DNA of 54,672 nucleotides, from NCBI RefSeq assembly GCF_023228165.1, contig NZ_JALOBS010000032.1, positions 1-54,672 on the forward strand, in the 5' to 3' direction. Below, piece by piece: positions 34,384 to 43,203 of the stretch. Origin of the DNA: Methylomonas sp. (lineage in GTDB: Bacteria; Pseudomonadota; Gammaproteobacteria; Methylococcales; Methylomonadaceae). Position 1 is the first letter of the stretch; every line of letters begins with the position of its first letter. The position numbers and the translations under genes are program-made. A model generated the notes under the pieces. The model was not told the DNA's origin and ran no database searches. It worked only from the letters and a program-made list of their open reading frames with translations.

Positions 34384-35646
34384 ATGAAGGTCGCTTTGCT
34401 GGCGGGCACGCACTCCGGCTGCGGCAAAACCACGCTAATGCTGGCTTTGCTGCAATATTTGAAAAAACAAGCGCTCAAGCCACGGGCATTTAAAGTAGGG
34501 CCGGATTTTCTTGATCCGCTTTGGCATGCCGCGGTTACCGGCCTACCATCCTATAATCTGGATACGCAGATGGTCGGCATAACCGAATCCCGGTACTTGC
34601 TGAATCGGCTGGCCGGTGCTGCGGAGTATGGCTTGATTGAAGGCGTGATGGGCATGTTCGACGGCCGCTCCGGCGTCGGGTCGGCCGGTTCCAGTGTCGA
34701 TTTGGCCAGCCAGTTAGAGGTATCGGTAATGTTAGTGGTCGATGCGCAAGGCATGAGCGGCTCTATCGTGCCGCTGGTAAGCGGCTACTGCGATTTCGCC
34801 AAGCAGCGTAATGTCCAAATCACCGGTATCGTCGCTAACCGGGTTGGCAGCGAGTTTCATGCTCGGTTATTAGCCGAGGCCTTGGCTGATTATCAGTTAC
34901 CGCCCTTGCTGGCCTGGTTGACTAACGATGCGCCGACATTGGCAGAAAGGCAGTTGGGACTGAAAATTCCGGAAAAATCCCGGGTACCCGATTTTGAGCC
35001 GGCCCTGCATGTCGATCATGCCGCTTTGTTGGCGGCATTTTCTCCATTTACCCCTGGCGATCCGGTAAAGACCGACACGGCTTACTTACAAGGTAAAACC
35101 ATTGCTATTGCCAGAGACGCCGTCTGTTGTTTTATCTATCCCGCCAATGTCGATTGGCTGCTGGAGCAGGGGGCGCGGCTGGCTTGGTTCTCGCCTTTGG
35201 CCGGCGAGCCGGTGCCGGCGGCCGATGCGCTGTGGTTGCCGGGCGGTTACCCGGAATTACATGCCCGGCAGTTGGCGGACTCGCTCAGCCTAGCGTCTAT
35301 AAACGCATTTATCGAATCGGGCAGGCCGGTGTTGGCCGAGTGCGGCGGCAGTATGTTGTTGGGGGACGCTTTGGTCGACCAGCAGGGTAATCGATGGCCG
35401 ATGGCCAAAGTGTTGCGGTTCGATTCCAGAATGCAAACCAAATTGGCGGCCCTAGGCTATCGCGAGGATGCGTCGGGTATGCGCGGTCATGAATTCCATT
35501 ATTCAATCAGGGAAAGCAAGCACGCCTTAGCGCCTGGTTTTGCCTGTAACGGCGATCAGGGTATACGCTTTAAAAATTTACGCGCCTGTTACAATCACTG
35601 GTATTTTCCCAGTGCCCCGCGGGCGATTACAGAGTGGTTAACATGA
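34384..35646 (+). CDS. cobB: Cobyrinate a,c-diamide synthase
   Basis: CobB/CbiA amidates the a and c side chains of the corrin ring using ATP and glutamine. The N-terminal dethiobiotin-synthetase-like P-loop (GTHSGCGKTTL) and GVMGMFDG are seen, followed by the class I glutamine amidotransferase domain with the nucleophile C320 (LAECGGSML) and H369 (RGHEFHYS). The length of 420 aa is slightly below the family norm (about 430-460). The stop overlaps the cobO start by 4 bases. The rest of the corrin pathway is not in the window. Confidence 0.95.
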   Translation: MKVALLAGTHSGCGKTTLMLALLQYLKKQALKPRAFKVGPDFLDPLWHAAVTGLPSYNLDTQMVGITESRYLLNRLAGAAEYGLIEGVMGMFDGRSGVGSAGSSVDLASQLEVSVMLVVDAQGMSGSIVPLVSGYCDFAKQRNVQITGIVANRVGSEFHARLLAEALADYQLPPLLAWLTNDAPTLAERQLGLKIPEKSRVPDFEPALHVDHAALLAAFSPFTPGDPVKTDTAYLQGKTIAIARDAVCCFIYPANVDWLLEQGARLAWFSPLAGEPVPAADALWLPGGYPELHARQLADSLSLASINAFIESGRPVLAECGGSMLLGDALVDQQGNRWPMAKVLRFDSRMQTKLAALGYREDASGMRGHEFHYSIRESKHALAPGFACNGDQGIRFKNLRACYNHWYFPSAPRAITEWLT

Positions 35647-36179
35647 AAACGAAACATAGACGACACGGCGTAGTGCTGGTACATACAGGCGAAGGCAAGG
35701 GTAAATCGTCTAGTGCTTTTGGTATGGTGTTTCGCGCCGCCGGCTGGGGTATGAGAGTCTGCGTGATTCAATACATTAAAGGTCAATGGCAAACCGGCGA
35801 ACAGAAAGCCGCCGAGCGGTTCGATAATATCGAATGGCATGCCTTGGGCGATGGCTTTACCTGGGATACTAAAAATCCGGAACAGGATATCAAAACCAGT
35901 CGCGAAATTTGGGAATTCAGCAAACAGAAGATTTTGTCCGGGGAATTCGACTTGGTGGTGCTCGACGAAATCAATTATTGCTGCGGCTACGGCTGGATCG
36001 GCGGCCAGGAAATTGCCGATTTTATGCAAAACGATAAGCCGGCTTGGCTGCACTTGGTGTTGACTGGCCGCAATGCCGCGCCTGAAGTGATTGCCGCGGC
36101 CAATACCGTGACGGAAATGACTCGCATCAAGCATGCTTTTGAAACGGGTATCAAAGCCGAGCAGGGTGTTGAATTTTAA
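35643..36179 (+). CDS. cobO: Cob(I)yrinic acid a,c-diamide adenosyltransferase
   Basis: CobO attaches the adenosyl group from ATP to cobalt in corrinoids. The 178-aa protein has a P-loop TGEGKGKSS at residues 15-23 and the VLDEINYCCGYGW region of the CobO/CobA family. The ATG at 35643 overlaps the cobB TGA (ATGA), showing coupling; the ORF can be read from 35634 but that start is less likely. Its product is needed for adenosylcobalamin, the cofactor of EutBC at 51.8-54.0 kb. Confidence 0.95.
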   Translation: MKTKHRRHGVVLVHTGEGKGKSSSAFGMVFRAAGWGMRVCVIQYIKGQWQTGEQKAAERFDNIEWHALGDGFTWDTKNPEQDIKTSREIWEFSKQKILSGEFDLVVLDEINYCCGYGWIGGQEIADFMQNDKPAWLHLVLTGRNAAPEVIAAANTVTEMTRIKHAFETGIKAEQGVEF

Positions 36180-36243
36180 GCTGAAAAAATCCGCCGATTC
36201 TGGCAAAATTGCCGCCTTTTAACCTTATCCAACGAGCGCAAGC

Positions 36244-36651
36244 ATGCAACAAGCGAAACAACTTATCGAAAATTACTATCAGGCTTTCAATAACAACGAT
36301 ATGGATACTTTCCTGAGTTTGCTGACCGATGATGTGGTACACGACATCAACCAGGGTGATCGCGAGCAAGGCAAGGCTGCTTTTGCCGCATTCATGGATA
36401 AGATGAATCATCATTACCGTGAACAGTTGGTTGATATGGTGATTATGGCAAACGAAGATGGTACGCGCGCAGCGGCGGAATTCGTGGTTTTGGGTGAATA
36501 CTTGAATACCGATGAAGGTTTGCCGGAAGCCAACGGTCAAAAATACCGGTTACCCGCCGGAGCGTTTTTTGATATTCGCGACGGCAAGGTTGCACGCATC
36601 ACTAACTATTACAATCTGGGCGATTGGATCGCACAAGTAGATCCGCAATAA
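36244..36651 (+). CDS. NTF2-like/SnoaL-type protein
   Basis: The 135-aa protein has the cone-shaped NTF2 fold pattern: ENYYQAFNNNDMDTFLSLLTDDVVHDI at the start and FFDIRDGKVARITNYYNL near the end. The family includes ketosteroid isomerase and SnoaL cyclase homologues; most members have no known activity. It is 64 bases after cobO and may be in the same transcript. The function is unknown. Confidence 0.75.
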   Translation: MQQAKQLIENYYQAFNNNDMDTFLSLLTDDVVHDINQGDREQGKAAFAAFMDKMNHHYREQLVDMVIMANEDGTRAAAEFVVLGEYLNTDEGLPEANGQKYRLPAGAFFDIRDGKVARITNYYNLGDWIAQVDPQ

Positions 36652-36786
36652 GTAGACAGCGGTTTCTCGTGACGATTCAGGCCTAGGTTGGAATCATCAA
36701 TTGCTGATATTGGCAACATGGCTTAGAATCCGATTAAGCACAAATTCGGACTTGCCGAATATAACTATAACGAGAGGAGAGTAAGT

Positions 36787-37149
36787 ATGGGTGATTCACA
36801 GAAACTGATGATTGCAGTGGCGGGGGTCTTTGTGGCGGGGTTTTTTATTGTTGGCGCCAGCAAGGATCAAACCATCGAACAAAAAGAATCGGCATCTCAA
36901 ATTCGGACTTTAGTGGCCATGCAGGAAATGGCGACTCAAAAATGTCCTAAATTGATTCAAGATAAAACCGGTTCGCAAGTCTATTTTCCATCCAAAACCG
37001 ACACGGATAAAGAGACCTACGTCACTATGGAATGGGTTGGCGAAAAAGGCGACAACTTCAAAACCGCTTCCTGTACATTACAACAGCAATTAGGCGGTAT
37101 ATCGAAGCTCGTTATCGATGGCGAAGTCTTGATCGATAAAAAATTCTAA
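36787..37149 (+). CDS. Small exported or membrane-anchored hypothetical protein
   Basis: The 120-aa protein has a hydrophobic N-terminal segment (residues about 7-24), a polar stretch with QKESASQ, and two cysteines (C54 and C76-C77 region). I do not recognise the family. A strong GAGAGGAGAG ribosome site lies before the ATG and a strong terminator follows, so it is a single-gene unit. Confidence 0.65.
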   Translation: MGDSQKLMIAVAGVFVAGFFIVGASKDQTIEQKESASQIRTLVAMQEMATQKCPKLIQDKTGSQVYFPSKTDTDKETYVTMEWVGEKGDNFKTASCTLQQQLGGISKLVIDGEVLIDKKF

Positions 37150-37157
37150 ATTATTCC

Positions 37158-37192
37158 GGCGTTTCTGAATTTAATTAGGAACGCCATTTTTT
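37158..37192 (+). terminator. Rho-independent terminator after the 120-aa gene
   Basis: GGCGTTTCT at 37158-37166 pairs with AGGAACGCC at 37177-37185 (9 bp, one G-T pair), followed by A and a T6 run at 37187-37192. It begins 9 bases after the stop codon. Confidence 0.9.
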
Positions 37193-37380
37193 CCTTAATG
37201 GTATCCGCCGCACATTCCTGCGCGGTTCCGTTTGTCTATATTCCGGACTCTGGCGTCATGCTCAGCGGCATTGGGGGCGATAGTATGTGGGTCTGTCGTT
37301 TTTACAATTCCGGTTTCAGTTCACACTCTTACGTTTGCTCTGTTTAATCGTAACCAATTCGCGTGAGTGTTTGACCATAA
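37193..37380. other. Noncoding stretch between terminator and small ORF
   Basis: This is the first part of a roughly 480-bp gap between the terminator and the cold-shock gene. I see no domain, repeat or clear promoter here. Confidence 0.4.
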
Positions 37381-37578
37381 ATGACCGCGGCAACAATGTT
37401 GCGGCTTGCGCTGGTCCGGCCGAATAAACTCCCGATTAGACACTCTGCGTTGCTAAACGCGATTAATGGGTTAATTGTGTTGGCCCTGTTATGCGTGGAG
37501 CTCGGTTCTGTCTGGTATTATGCTAGCGATGCCGCAAGCCGGATTCGTCAATATGCGGCATCTGAATACCGGAAATAA
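37381..37578 (+). CDS. Possible small membrane protein
   Basis: This 65-aa reading begins with ATG at 37381, has a basic first third and one hydrophobic helix (AINGLIVLALLCVELGSVWYY). No ribosome binding site is evident and no family is recognised. The pattern is plausible for a small membrane protein but could be chance. A hairpin follows 4 bases after the stop. Confidence 0.3.
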   Translation: MTAATMLRLALVRPNKLPIRHSALLNAINGLIVLALLCVELGSVWYYASDAASRIRQYAASEYRK

Positions 37579-37581
37579 AAC

Positions 37582-37600
37582 GCCTCTAGTGGATAGAGGC
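37582..37600. terminator. Hairpin upstream of the cold-shock gene
   Basis: GCCTCTA pairs perfectly with TAGAGGC around GTGGA. Read on the minus strand it is followed by GTTTTATTT, which looks like a terminator, yet no minus-strand gene is seen to its right. On the plus strand no T-run follows. Confidence 0.4.
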
Positions 37601-37669
37601 TGGAGAGTAAGAGACGGACATGGATCGATTTAATGATAACAATAAAATAATAAGACAGAGGTGAAGGCA

Positions 37670-38002
37670 ATGGCAGAGACAACCGAAAGGGGGATTTTAA
37701 AAACCTGGAAAGACGACAGAGGTTTCGGATTTATCCAGCCCGACAACGGCGACAAGGATATTTTTGTGCATATTTCGGCTTTAAAAGGTATGGCGCGCCG
37801 TCCGGTGCGCGGCGATGTGCTGTTTTATCAAGTCAGTCAAGATGCCGGCGGAAAGTTTAAAGCTGTCAACGCCAGTATCGAAGGGGTGGAATTAGTAGAA
37901 GCATCGACGAATATATCTAAAAAGTGGTTGTGGATAGCTGCCGTCGCGTTGGGTTTGGTGAGTGCCGCGCTGGCGGCGGCATACGCATTTTGGGTTAAAT
38001 AA
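37670..38002 (+). CDS. Cold-shock domain protein with a C-terminal membrane helix
   Basis: The first 70 residues form a CspA-like OB fold with RNP motifs (RGFGFIQPD and DIFVHISAL). The last 25 residues form one transmembrane helix (WLWIAAVALGLVSAALAAAYAF). This tethers a nucleic-acid-binding domain to the membrane; related proteins in proteobacteria often carry a DUF1294 membrane part, but here only one helix is present. The ATG at 37670 is chosen, with an AGGTGA site 6-11 bases before it. The role is unknown. Confidence 0.87.
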   Translation: MAETTERGILKTWKDDRGFGFIQPDNGDKDIFVHISALKGMARRPVRGDVLFYQVSQDAGGKFKAVNASIEGVELVEASTNISKKWLWIAAVALGLVSAALAAAYAFWVK

Positions 38003-38106
38003 GCCGTTTAAACAAACCATGGAAAACGCATTTTTTGTAACTTACTGTCTGGCGGTCATTTGATGATTCCGCGGACGTACCGGCCTTTCCCGGAGCAAAA
38101 CTAACT

Positions 38107-39186
38107 ATGAATGACTCGCAAAAGTGGCTCGTGCTGTTTGTTGTGGCCGGATTGGGTTGGTTGCTGTATTTGTTGGCCCCCATATTGATGCCGTTTGCCG
38201 TGGCGGCAATTTTGGCTTACCTGGGGGACCCTCTGGTGGATAGGCTGGAAACCTGGCGCTATAAAAAATTTCGCTTGAACCGTACCATGGCGGTCACGTT
38301 GGTCTTTTTTGGCATCATCATCGGCGCGACCGCCATTTTACTTGTCATCATTCCTACAATCGAATATCAAATCGGCGTATTTATCGATAAGCTGCCTTCA
38401 TATCTGCAGTGGTTAAACAAATCCGTTATTCCTACTTTGCAGAAGTATTTTGGTAAGGGGATTCGGCCGGTAAAAACCGGACAATTGATTGAGCTGGTGC
38501 GCGGTTATTGGCAGGACGGTTCCGCAGTGTCGGAAAATTTAATCAAATCCGTCTCGCATTCCAGCGCGATTGTATTGGGGTGGATGATGAATACGGTGTT
38601 GATTCCGGTCATTACATTTTACCTGTTGCGTGACTGGGATGGATTGGTGATCAAAGTACATAATTTGTTCCCCAGGCGTATGGCAAATACAGTGGGCAAA
38701 TTGGCCGCCGAAGCGGACACGGTACTCGGCGCGTTTTTGCGCGGGCAGTTTTATGTCATGTTGGCATTAGGTCTGATTTACAGCATCGGTTTGCGCCTAA
38801 TTAGTCTTGATTTGGCCCTGCCGATAGGCATGATGGCGGGTTTGATCAGCTTTATACCCTATATGGGCGCTATCGTAGGTATCGGCATGGCGTGCGTAGC
38901 GGCGATACTGCAATTTCAAGACGCCATGCATCTGGTACCGGTGCTGATCGTGTTTGCCATCGGCCACAGTTTGGAAAGTATGCTGCTCACACCCTGGCTG
39001 GTGGGTAATAAAATCGGCTTGCACCCGGTCGCCGTTATCTTCGCGGTGCTGGCCGGCGGGCAACTGTTCGGGTTTTTAGGGGTTTTGCTGGCTTTGCCGG
39101 TGGCTTCGGTCATCATGGTACTGTTGCGGCATATTCACGAACGCTATACCTTTAGCATCTTCTATAGCAATGGTTCCCATTTGTGA
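38107..39186 (+). CDS. AI-2E/PerM family transporter
   Basis: This 359-aa protein has about seven to eight hydrophobic segments and the AI-2E family pattern (PFAVAAILAYLGDPLVD, then PVITFYLLRDWD, then LPIGMMAGLISFIPYMGA). The family covers PerM-like putative permeases, Na+/H+ antiporters and the autoinducer-2 exporter TqsA. The substrate here is not evident. Its stop overlaps the next gene start (GTGA). Confidence 0.9.
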   Translation: MNDSQKWLVLFVVAGLGWLLYLLAPILMPFAVAAILAYLGDPLVDRLETWRYKKFRLNRTMAVTLVFFGIIIGATAILLVIIPTIEYQIGVFIDKLPSYLQWLNKSVIPTLQKYFGKGIRPVKTGQLIELVRGYWQDGSAVSENLIKSVSHSSAIVLGWMMNTVLIPVITFYLLRDWDGLVIKVHNLFPRRMANTVGKLAAEADTVLGAFLRGQFYVMLALGLIYSIGLRLISLDLALPIGMMAGLISFIPYMGAIVGIGMACVAAILQFQDAMHLVPVLIVFAIGHSLESMLLTPWLVGNKIGLHPVAVIFAVLAGGQLFGFLGVLLALPVASVIMVLLRHIHERYTFSIFYSNGSHL

Positions 39187-39959
39187 AGTTTCAGCTGCTG
39201 GGATTATGGGTGTTTGCGGTTGTGTGCGGGACGGTTGAAGCCGGCAACCTGCAACGCGAATCGGATTACGCCAGCAATTTGCAGCAAACCGCAGGCATGG
39301 GGCGTGGAATTTGGTTAACCTCGGGCGGGCAGCGTTTTTTCGCATTATTTACCGAAGCCGAAAAAACCGATAACAGCCAGGCGGTGATCGTGTTGCATGA
39401 TATGGGCGAGCATCCCGATCAACGGCCCGTCATTCACGGTTTGCGCGCCGTGCTGCCCCAGCATAATTGGACGACATTGTCGATACAGTTGCCGCTGCGG
39501 GAAATCGGCGCGAGTCAGGAGGATTATTATGGCTTGTTCGATGAGGCGCATGGGCGGATTCAGGCTGGCGTGGATTATTTGCGCAACCAGGGTGCAAAAA
39601 ACATTGCCGTGGTTGGATACGGTGTGGGTGCCGCCATGGCCGCTTATGCCCTCAGCCTTGATCCCAAGGGTTTGAGTGCACTGGCGGCGATCAGCCTGCC
39701 GCTGCCGGAAAGCACTTTACCGCAAGCGCAAATTGGCCAATTCATTAAAAATATCGCGTTGCCTTTTCTCGATGTGTACGCTGAATTCGACTTGCCGGAT
39801 GTGGTTGATACCGCCCGACAGCGGCGCATGTTGGGTAAGGATAATCCGGTTTTTAGGCAAATCAGAATCAATGGCGAAAACCATACCTATCAGCATGATC
39901 CCGTTATGTTGATTAAACGTATCTACAGCTGGCTGGCATTAAGCCTAGGCCCCAACTAA
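39183..39959 (+). CDS. DUF3530 family alpha/beta-hydrolase-like protein
   Basis: The 258-aa protein starts at GTG 39183, overlapping the stop of the permease by 4 bases. A signal peptide (LLGLWVFAVVCGTVEA) leads a domain with hydrolase-like features: VIVLHDMGEHPDQ and the nucleophile-elbow-like VGYGVGAAMA, where the central residue is glycine or valine rather than serine, so classical esterase activity is doubtful. DUF3530 members are periplasmic and uncharacterised. Confidence 0.8.
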   Translation: MKFQLLGLWVFAVVCGTVEAGNLQRESDYASNLQQTAGMGRGIWLTSGGQRFFALFTEAEKTDNSQAVIVLHDMGEHPDQRPVIHGLRAVLPQHNWTTLSIQLPLREIGASQEDYYGLFDEAHGRIQAGVDYLRNQGAKNIAVVGYGVGAAMAAYALSLDPKGLSALAAISLPLPESTLPQAQIGQFIKNIALPFLDVYAEFDLPDVVDTARQRRMLGKDNPVFRQIRINGENHTYQHDPVMLIKRIYSWLALSLGPN

Positions 39960-39988
39960 TTTATAAACCATCAATCAGGAGCAGCTCA

Positions 39989-40225
39989 ATGCGCATAACC
40001 GACGAAACTGTCGCAGAAATTCATTTATTATCATTATTTAATCTGGCATCTGTTCAGGAAGGGGTGAAAGTTCATCGTGATGCTGAAGCGCATCTGATCG
40101 AAGCCGCTAAACGATTATACGAAAAAGGCCTGACCAATCAGCCAGATGGCGGTTATCTCACCGATTTAGGTATTGAAGTCGCTGAACATGCGCAAAGGAT
40201 GCTGACCATTTTAAAGGCCAAATAA
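39989..40225 (+). CDS. TIGR02647 family small protein
   Basis: The 78-aa protein matches, from memory, the TIGR02647 family of small gammaproteobacterial proteins: LLSLFNLASVQEGVKVH and TNQPDGGYLTDLGIEVAEHA. It has no signal peptide or membrane segment. The function is unknown. A good AGGAGC site precedes the ATG. It is convergent with the next gene. Confidence 0.75.
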   Translation: MRITDETVAEIHLLSLFNLASVQEGVKVHRDAEAHLIEAAKRLYEKGLTNQPDGGYLTDLGIEVAEHAQRMLTILKAK

Positions 40226-40233
40226 GGAGCTGT

Positions 40234-40599
40234 TTACAGCCCTAATTTGTATACCCAATGACAGGAAGCATAAATAACCACGGCCGCGACCAAACATAAG
40301 GCGATAAATCGAAGCGGGTTTTGTAGGTTGTGCCGTAAAAAGCCGGGTTGTCGACCTTGCTTTTGACGCTCTTCATACAAGGCGCGCTGCCGGTGGGCTC
40401 GTTCCCGTTGATAGGACTGGAACAATTGTTGGGCAACCGGCATGTCATCCTGTTGTTGCAGCCAGATAGCCGGTAGCGAAATACCCCAGATACCGGCCGA
40501 GGTTTCGTAAAATGCGATGCCGTTGACCGAAAGGAGTTCTCTTATGTCTTCCGCTTCATCCTCGGGAACGCCTCTTAAATTAAAAAACAGTATTGACAT
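40234..40599 (-). CDS. DUF6164-like small membrane protein
   Basis: The protein of about 121 aa begins MSILFFNLRGVPEDEAEDIRELL and has one C-terminal transmembrane helix (FIALCLVAAVVIYASCHWVY) after a basic Q/R-rich stretch. I recall this as the DUF6164 family, found in gammaproteobacteria, with no known role. ATG codons are at 40599 and 40608; I prefer 40599, which has GAG at a better distance. Confidence 0.7.
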   Translation of the reverse strand: MSILFFNLRGVPEDEAEDIRELLSVNGIAFYETSAGIWGISLPAIWLQQQDDMPVAQQLFQSYQRERAHRQRALYEERQKQGRQPGFLRHNLQNPLRFIALCLVAAVVIYASCHWVYKLGL

Positions 40600-40682
40600 A
40601 AATAGCATGCTCGGGAAATCGACAAGTTCGTCTATTATAAAATGCCAAATGCTTGTCTGCCTGCTGTAATATTTTAAAGATC

Positions 40683-42386
40683 ATGAATTTAAGTCCTCCA
40701 AACCCAGCCAATCCTGAAATAATTTTATGGATTTCGGATGAAATAATTCATGACCAAAGCTTGTTGCAATTTCTGGTTAAGGCCGGTTATCGCATTCAGT
40801 GCGCGGTATCCGCGCCGGAAGCCACGAAATTCCTCGAAACCGAGGATGGGGTTGGGCTGTTGATTATAGCGACAACAGCCTGTCTTAATGCCGAGGTCGA
40901 TAGCTTCAGGCGTTTGGCGGACGACTATTTGCCCATCATCGTCGTTAGCGAAGTCATCGATGATGCGCTGATGGATGGCTATCAGGATGCCAATGTTGAT
41001 AGTTATGTGGTTAGGCCGGTCAATTTTCGGTTATTGCAGACCAAAATCAAATCGGCTTTTAGGATGCGGCAGCTCTATCAACACGAATGCGATCAGCACA
41101 GCCAATTGATGTGTTATCGGCAAAACGTGGAGATTGAGCGCGAGTTGGCCGCTAAAATTTACAATGCGGTGCTGCAGTCCAATTTGCTGCAGACCGAAGC
41201 GGTTAAATCCGTGATGTCCCCGCTCGCTTTATTTAACGGCGATTTGCTGCTGGTGGAAAAAACCCCGGACAACCAATTGTATTTGTTATTGGGCGATTTC
41301 ACCGGGCACGGCTTGTCTGCGTCGGTGGGGGCAACTCCGGTCGCGGACGTTTTTTACGGCATGACCCGCAAGGGGTTTTCCCTGCCCGATATCGTCCAGG
41401 AGATCAATCTAAAGCTCTACAATATGTTGCCCACCAACATGTTTTTGGCGGCTACCGCAGTCGGGCTTTATCCGGATTCCAAAACCCTAAGTATGATCAC
41501 CTGCGGTTTGCCGGAGCATTTTATCGTTAGCGACTTGGACGGTAAACATACGACTGTAAAGTCTAAAAATATTCCGTTGGGGATATTGGATCGAATGGAG
41601 CTGGAGATTAAGAATTTTAGTGTGGATAATCATCACCATGTGTTCCTTATGACGGATGGCGTATTAGAAGCAAAAAATTCACGGGGCGAGGCCTTCGGCT
41701 ACGAGCGCGCGCTTAGCGCCATAAAGCAAAATCCAGGCGATGGGCTTGCTGTTTTGCATGCTTGTTTGAATGAACATAGCCGGGGCTCAAGTCAGCAAGA
41801 TGATATTTCCTTGGTCGAACTGGTTTGCGATGTCGACCAAATCTCTTGGCAGACTAGTCCAGCCGCTCAAACCGAGCATCAGCCGGTAGCCTTGCATTGG
41901 AAAAGCGTTATGGAGTTCGATATCGATGCGTTACGGATAGTCAATCCGGTGCCGGTGTTGGTGAATGCCTTGATGGAAATACAAGGCCTAAAGCAGTATA
42001 GGCAAGCCATTTTTCTAATTGTCAGCGAATTGTTTGCTAACGCTTTGGACCATGGCGTGTTAAAGCTGGATTCGGCTGTCAAATCAACCCCGGAAGGCTT
42101 TATGCGCTTTTATCAATTAAAACAAGATCGGTTGTCCAGCTGGGCGCAGGGCAAAGTCAGGTTGTCGGCGATTCATAAGCCGACGCCGGAAGGTGGTCAA
42201 CTAACCATCAAGGTGACGGACAGCGGCGATGGTTTCGATTGGAAAATGCCTTATCGCATGCTGGAAGGCAATGAAGGCTTTTGCGGACGTGGCGTCAAAC
42301 TGGTGGAAAGCTTGTGTTCGAGTCTGACGTATCACGGCAAGGGTAATCGGGTGACAGCGGTGTTCGACTGGAAGAGCTGCGGTTAG
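40683..42386 (+). CDS. Receiver / PP2C phosphatase / HATPase signalling protein
   Basis: This 567-aa protein joins three modules. Residues about 10-125 look like a response-regulator receiver but the phospho-acceptor Asp is replaced in LLIIATTACLN (around A63) and the conserved Lys is Arg (RP at 111-112). Residues about 160-390 form a SpoIIE/RsbU-type PP2C phosphatase with its metal-binding aspartates kept (GDFTGHG, MTDGV, QQDDIS). Residues about 425-565 form an RsbW-like HATPase (SELFANALDHG, then TDSGDGFD). This would be a phosphatase and an anti-sigma kinase in one chain, of the type that controls an anti-anti-sigma partner. No such STAS partner is in the window. The ATG at 40683 is chosen; a reading from 40653 adds 10 residues. 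Confidence 0.85.
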   Translation: MNLSPPNPANPEIILWISDEIIHDQSLLQFLVKAGYRIQCAVSAPEATKFLETEDGVGLLIIATTACLNAEVDSFRRLADDYLPIIVVSEVIDDALMDGYQDANVDSYVVRPVNFRLLQTKIKSAFRMRQLYQHECDQHSQLMCYRQNVEIERELAAKIYNAVLQSNLLQTEAVKSVMSPLALFNGDLLLVEKTPDNQLYLLLGDFTGHGLSASVGATPVADVFYGMTRKGFSLPDIVQEINLKLYNMLPTNMFLAATAVGLYPDSKTLSMITCGLPEHFIVSDLDGKHTTVKSKNIPLGILDRMELEIKNFSVDNHHHVFLMTDGVLEAKNSRGEAFGYERALSAIKQNPGDGLAVLHACLNEHSRGSSQQDDISLVELVCDVDQISWQTSPAAQTEHQPVALHWKSVMEFDIDALRIVNPVPVLVNALMEIQGLKQYRQAIFLIVSELFANALDHGVLKLDSAVKSTPEGFMRFYQLKQDRLSSWAQGKVRLSAIHKPTPEGGQLTIKVTDSGDGFDWKMPYRMLEGNEGFCGRGVKLVESLCSSLTYHGKGNRVTAVFDWKSCG

Positions 42387-43198
42387 GTTTGACAAGTGGC
42401 GCAGAAATAGCTGGCACGCTGGCCAATTTTGACCTGCTGTATGGGTTCGGCGCACTGCGAGCAGGCCAGTCCGGCACGGCCATATACCGATAACGATTGT
42501 TGAAAATATCCGGGTTTTCCTTGCGCGTTAATAAAATCACGTAACGTAGTGCCTCCCTGCTCAATCGCCCGCTGCAATACGGTTTTTATCGATTCGCATA
42601 ACCATTGGCAATTGGCTAGATCAAGCTCTCCAGCCGGCCGGTTGGGATGCAGGCCAGCCAGAAATAACGATTCGCTGGCATAGATATTCCCTACGCCGAC
42701 TACGATATGACTATCCATGATCAGGCTTTTAATGGGAATACGGCGGTTTTGGCAATGCTGCAGCAAGAATTCAGCGTTAAAGGCCTCCGAAAGCGGTTCG
42801 GGACCCAATCCGGCCAGCAACGCATGTTGCTCCACTGGGGCACTGGTCCACAAAATTACGCCGAAGCGTCGTTGGTCGTTAAATCGGAGGATGGTGTCGT
42901 CGGTGAATATGAAATCGGCGTGATCGTGTTTAAGAAGCGGCTGACGAGGATCGCAGATGCGCAGATTACCCGACATACCTAGATGCAGTAACAAGGTGCC
43001 TGCTTTTGTGGTCAGCAACAAATATTTTCCGCGACGCTCGATCCGTAGCAGAGCCAACCCGGGCAGCGTGCTTATCAAACTATCGGGCACCGGCCAGCGT
43101 AACTTGGGTTGGCGCACGATTATTTGTTTGAAGGTTTTGCCGAGAATATGCGGGGCAATGCCACGCCGGCTGGTTTCGACTTCGGGTAGTTCCGGCAT
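42383..43198 (-). CDS. mutM: Formamidopyrimidine-DNA glycosylase
   Basis: MutM (Fpg) removes 8-oxoguanine and formamidopyrimidines from DNA. The protein starts with PELPEVETSRRGI (catalytic P2 and E3 after Met removal) and ends with a C4 zinc finger (CSQCAEP...CATCQT). The length of 271 aa matches E. coli (269). Its stop overlaps the convergent signalling gene by 4 bases. It is the last gene of the minus-strand operon after hflD. Confidence 0.97.
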   Translation of the reverse strand: MPELPEVETSRRGIAPHILGKTFKQIIVRQPKLRWPVPDSLISTLPGLALLRIERRGKYLLLTTKAGTLLLHLGMSGNLRICDPRQPLLKHDHADFIFTDDTILRFNDQRRFGVILWTSAPVEQHALLAGLGPEPLSEAFNAEFLLQHCQNRRIPIKSLIMDSHIVVGVGNIYASESLFLAGLHPNRPAGELDLANCQWLCESIKTVLQRAIEQGGTTLRDFINAQGKPGYFQQSLSVYGRAGLACSQCAEPIQQVKIGQRASYFCATCQT

Positions 43199-43203
43199 GG
43201 CGT

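Noticed and set aside
36700..36725. Possible sigma-54 promoter (TTGGCA ... GC) before the 120-aa gene
   Set aside because: The spacing between GG and GC elements is 7 bases instead of 10.
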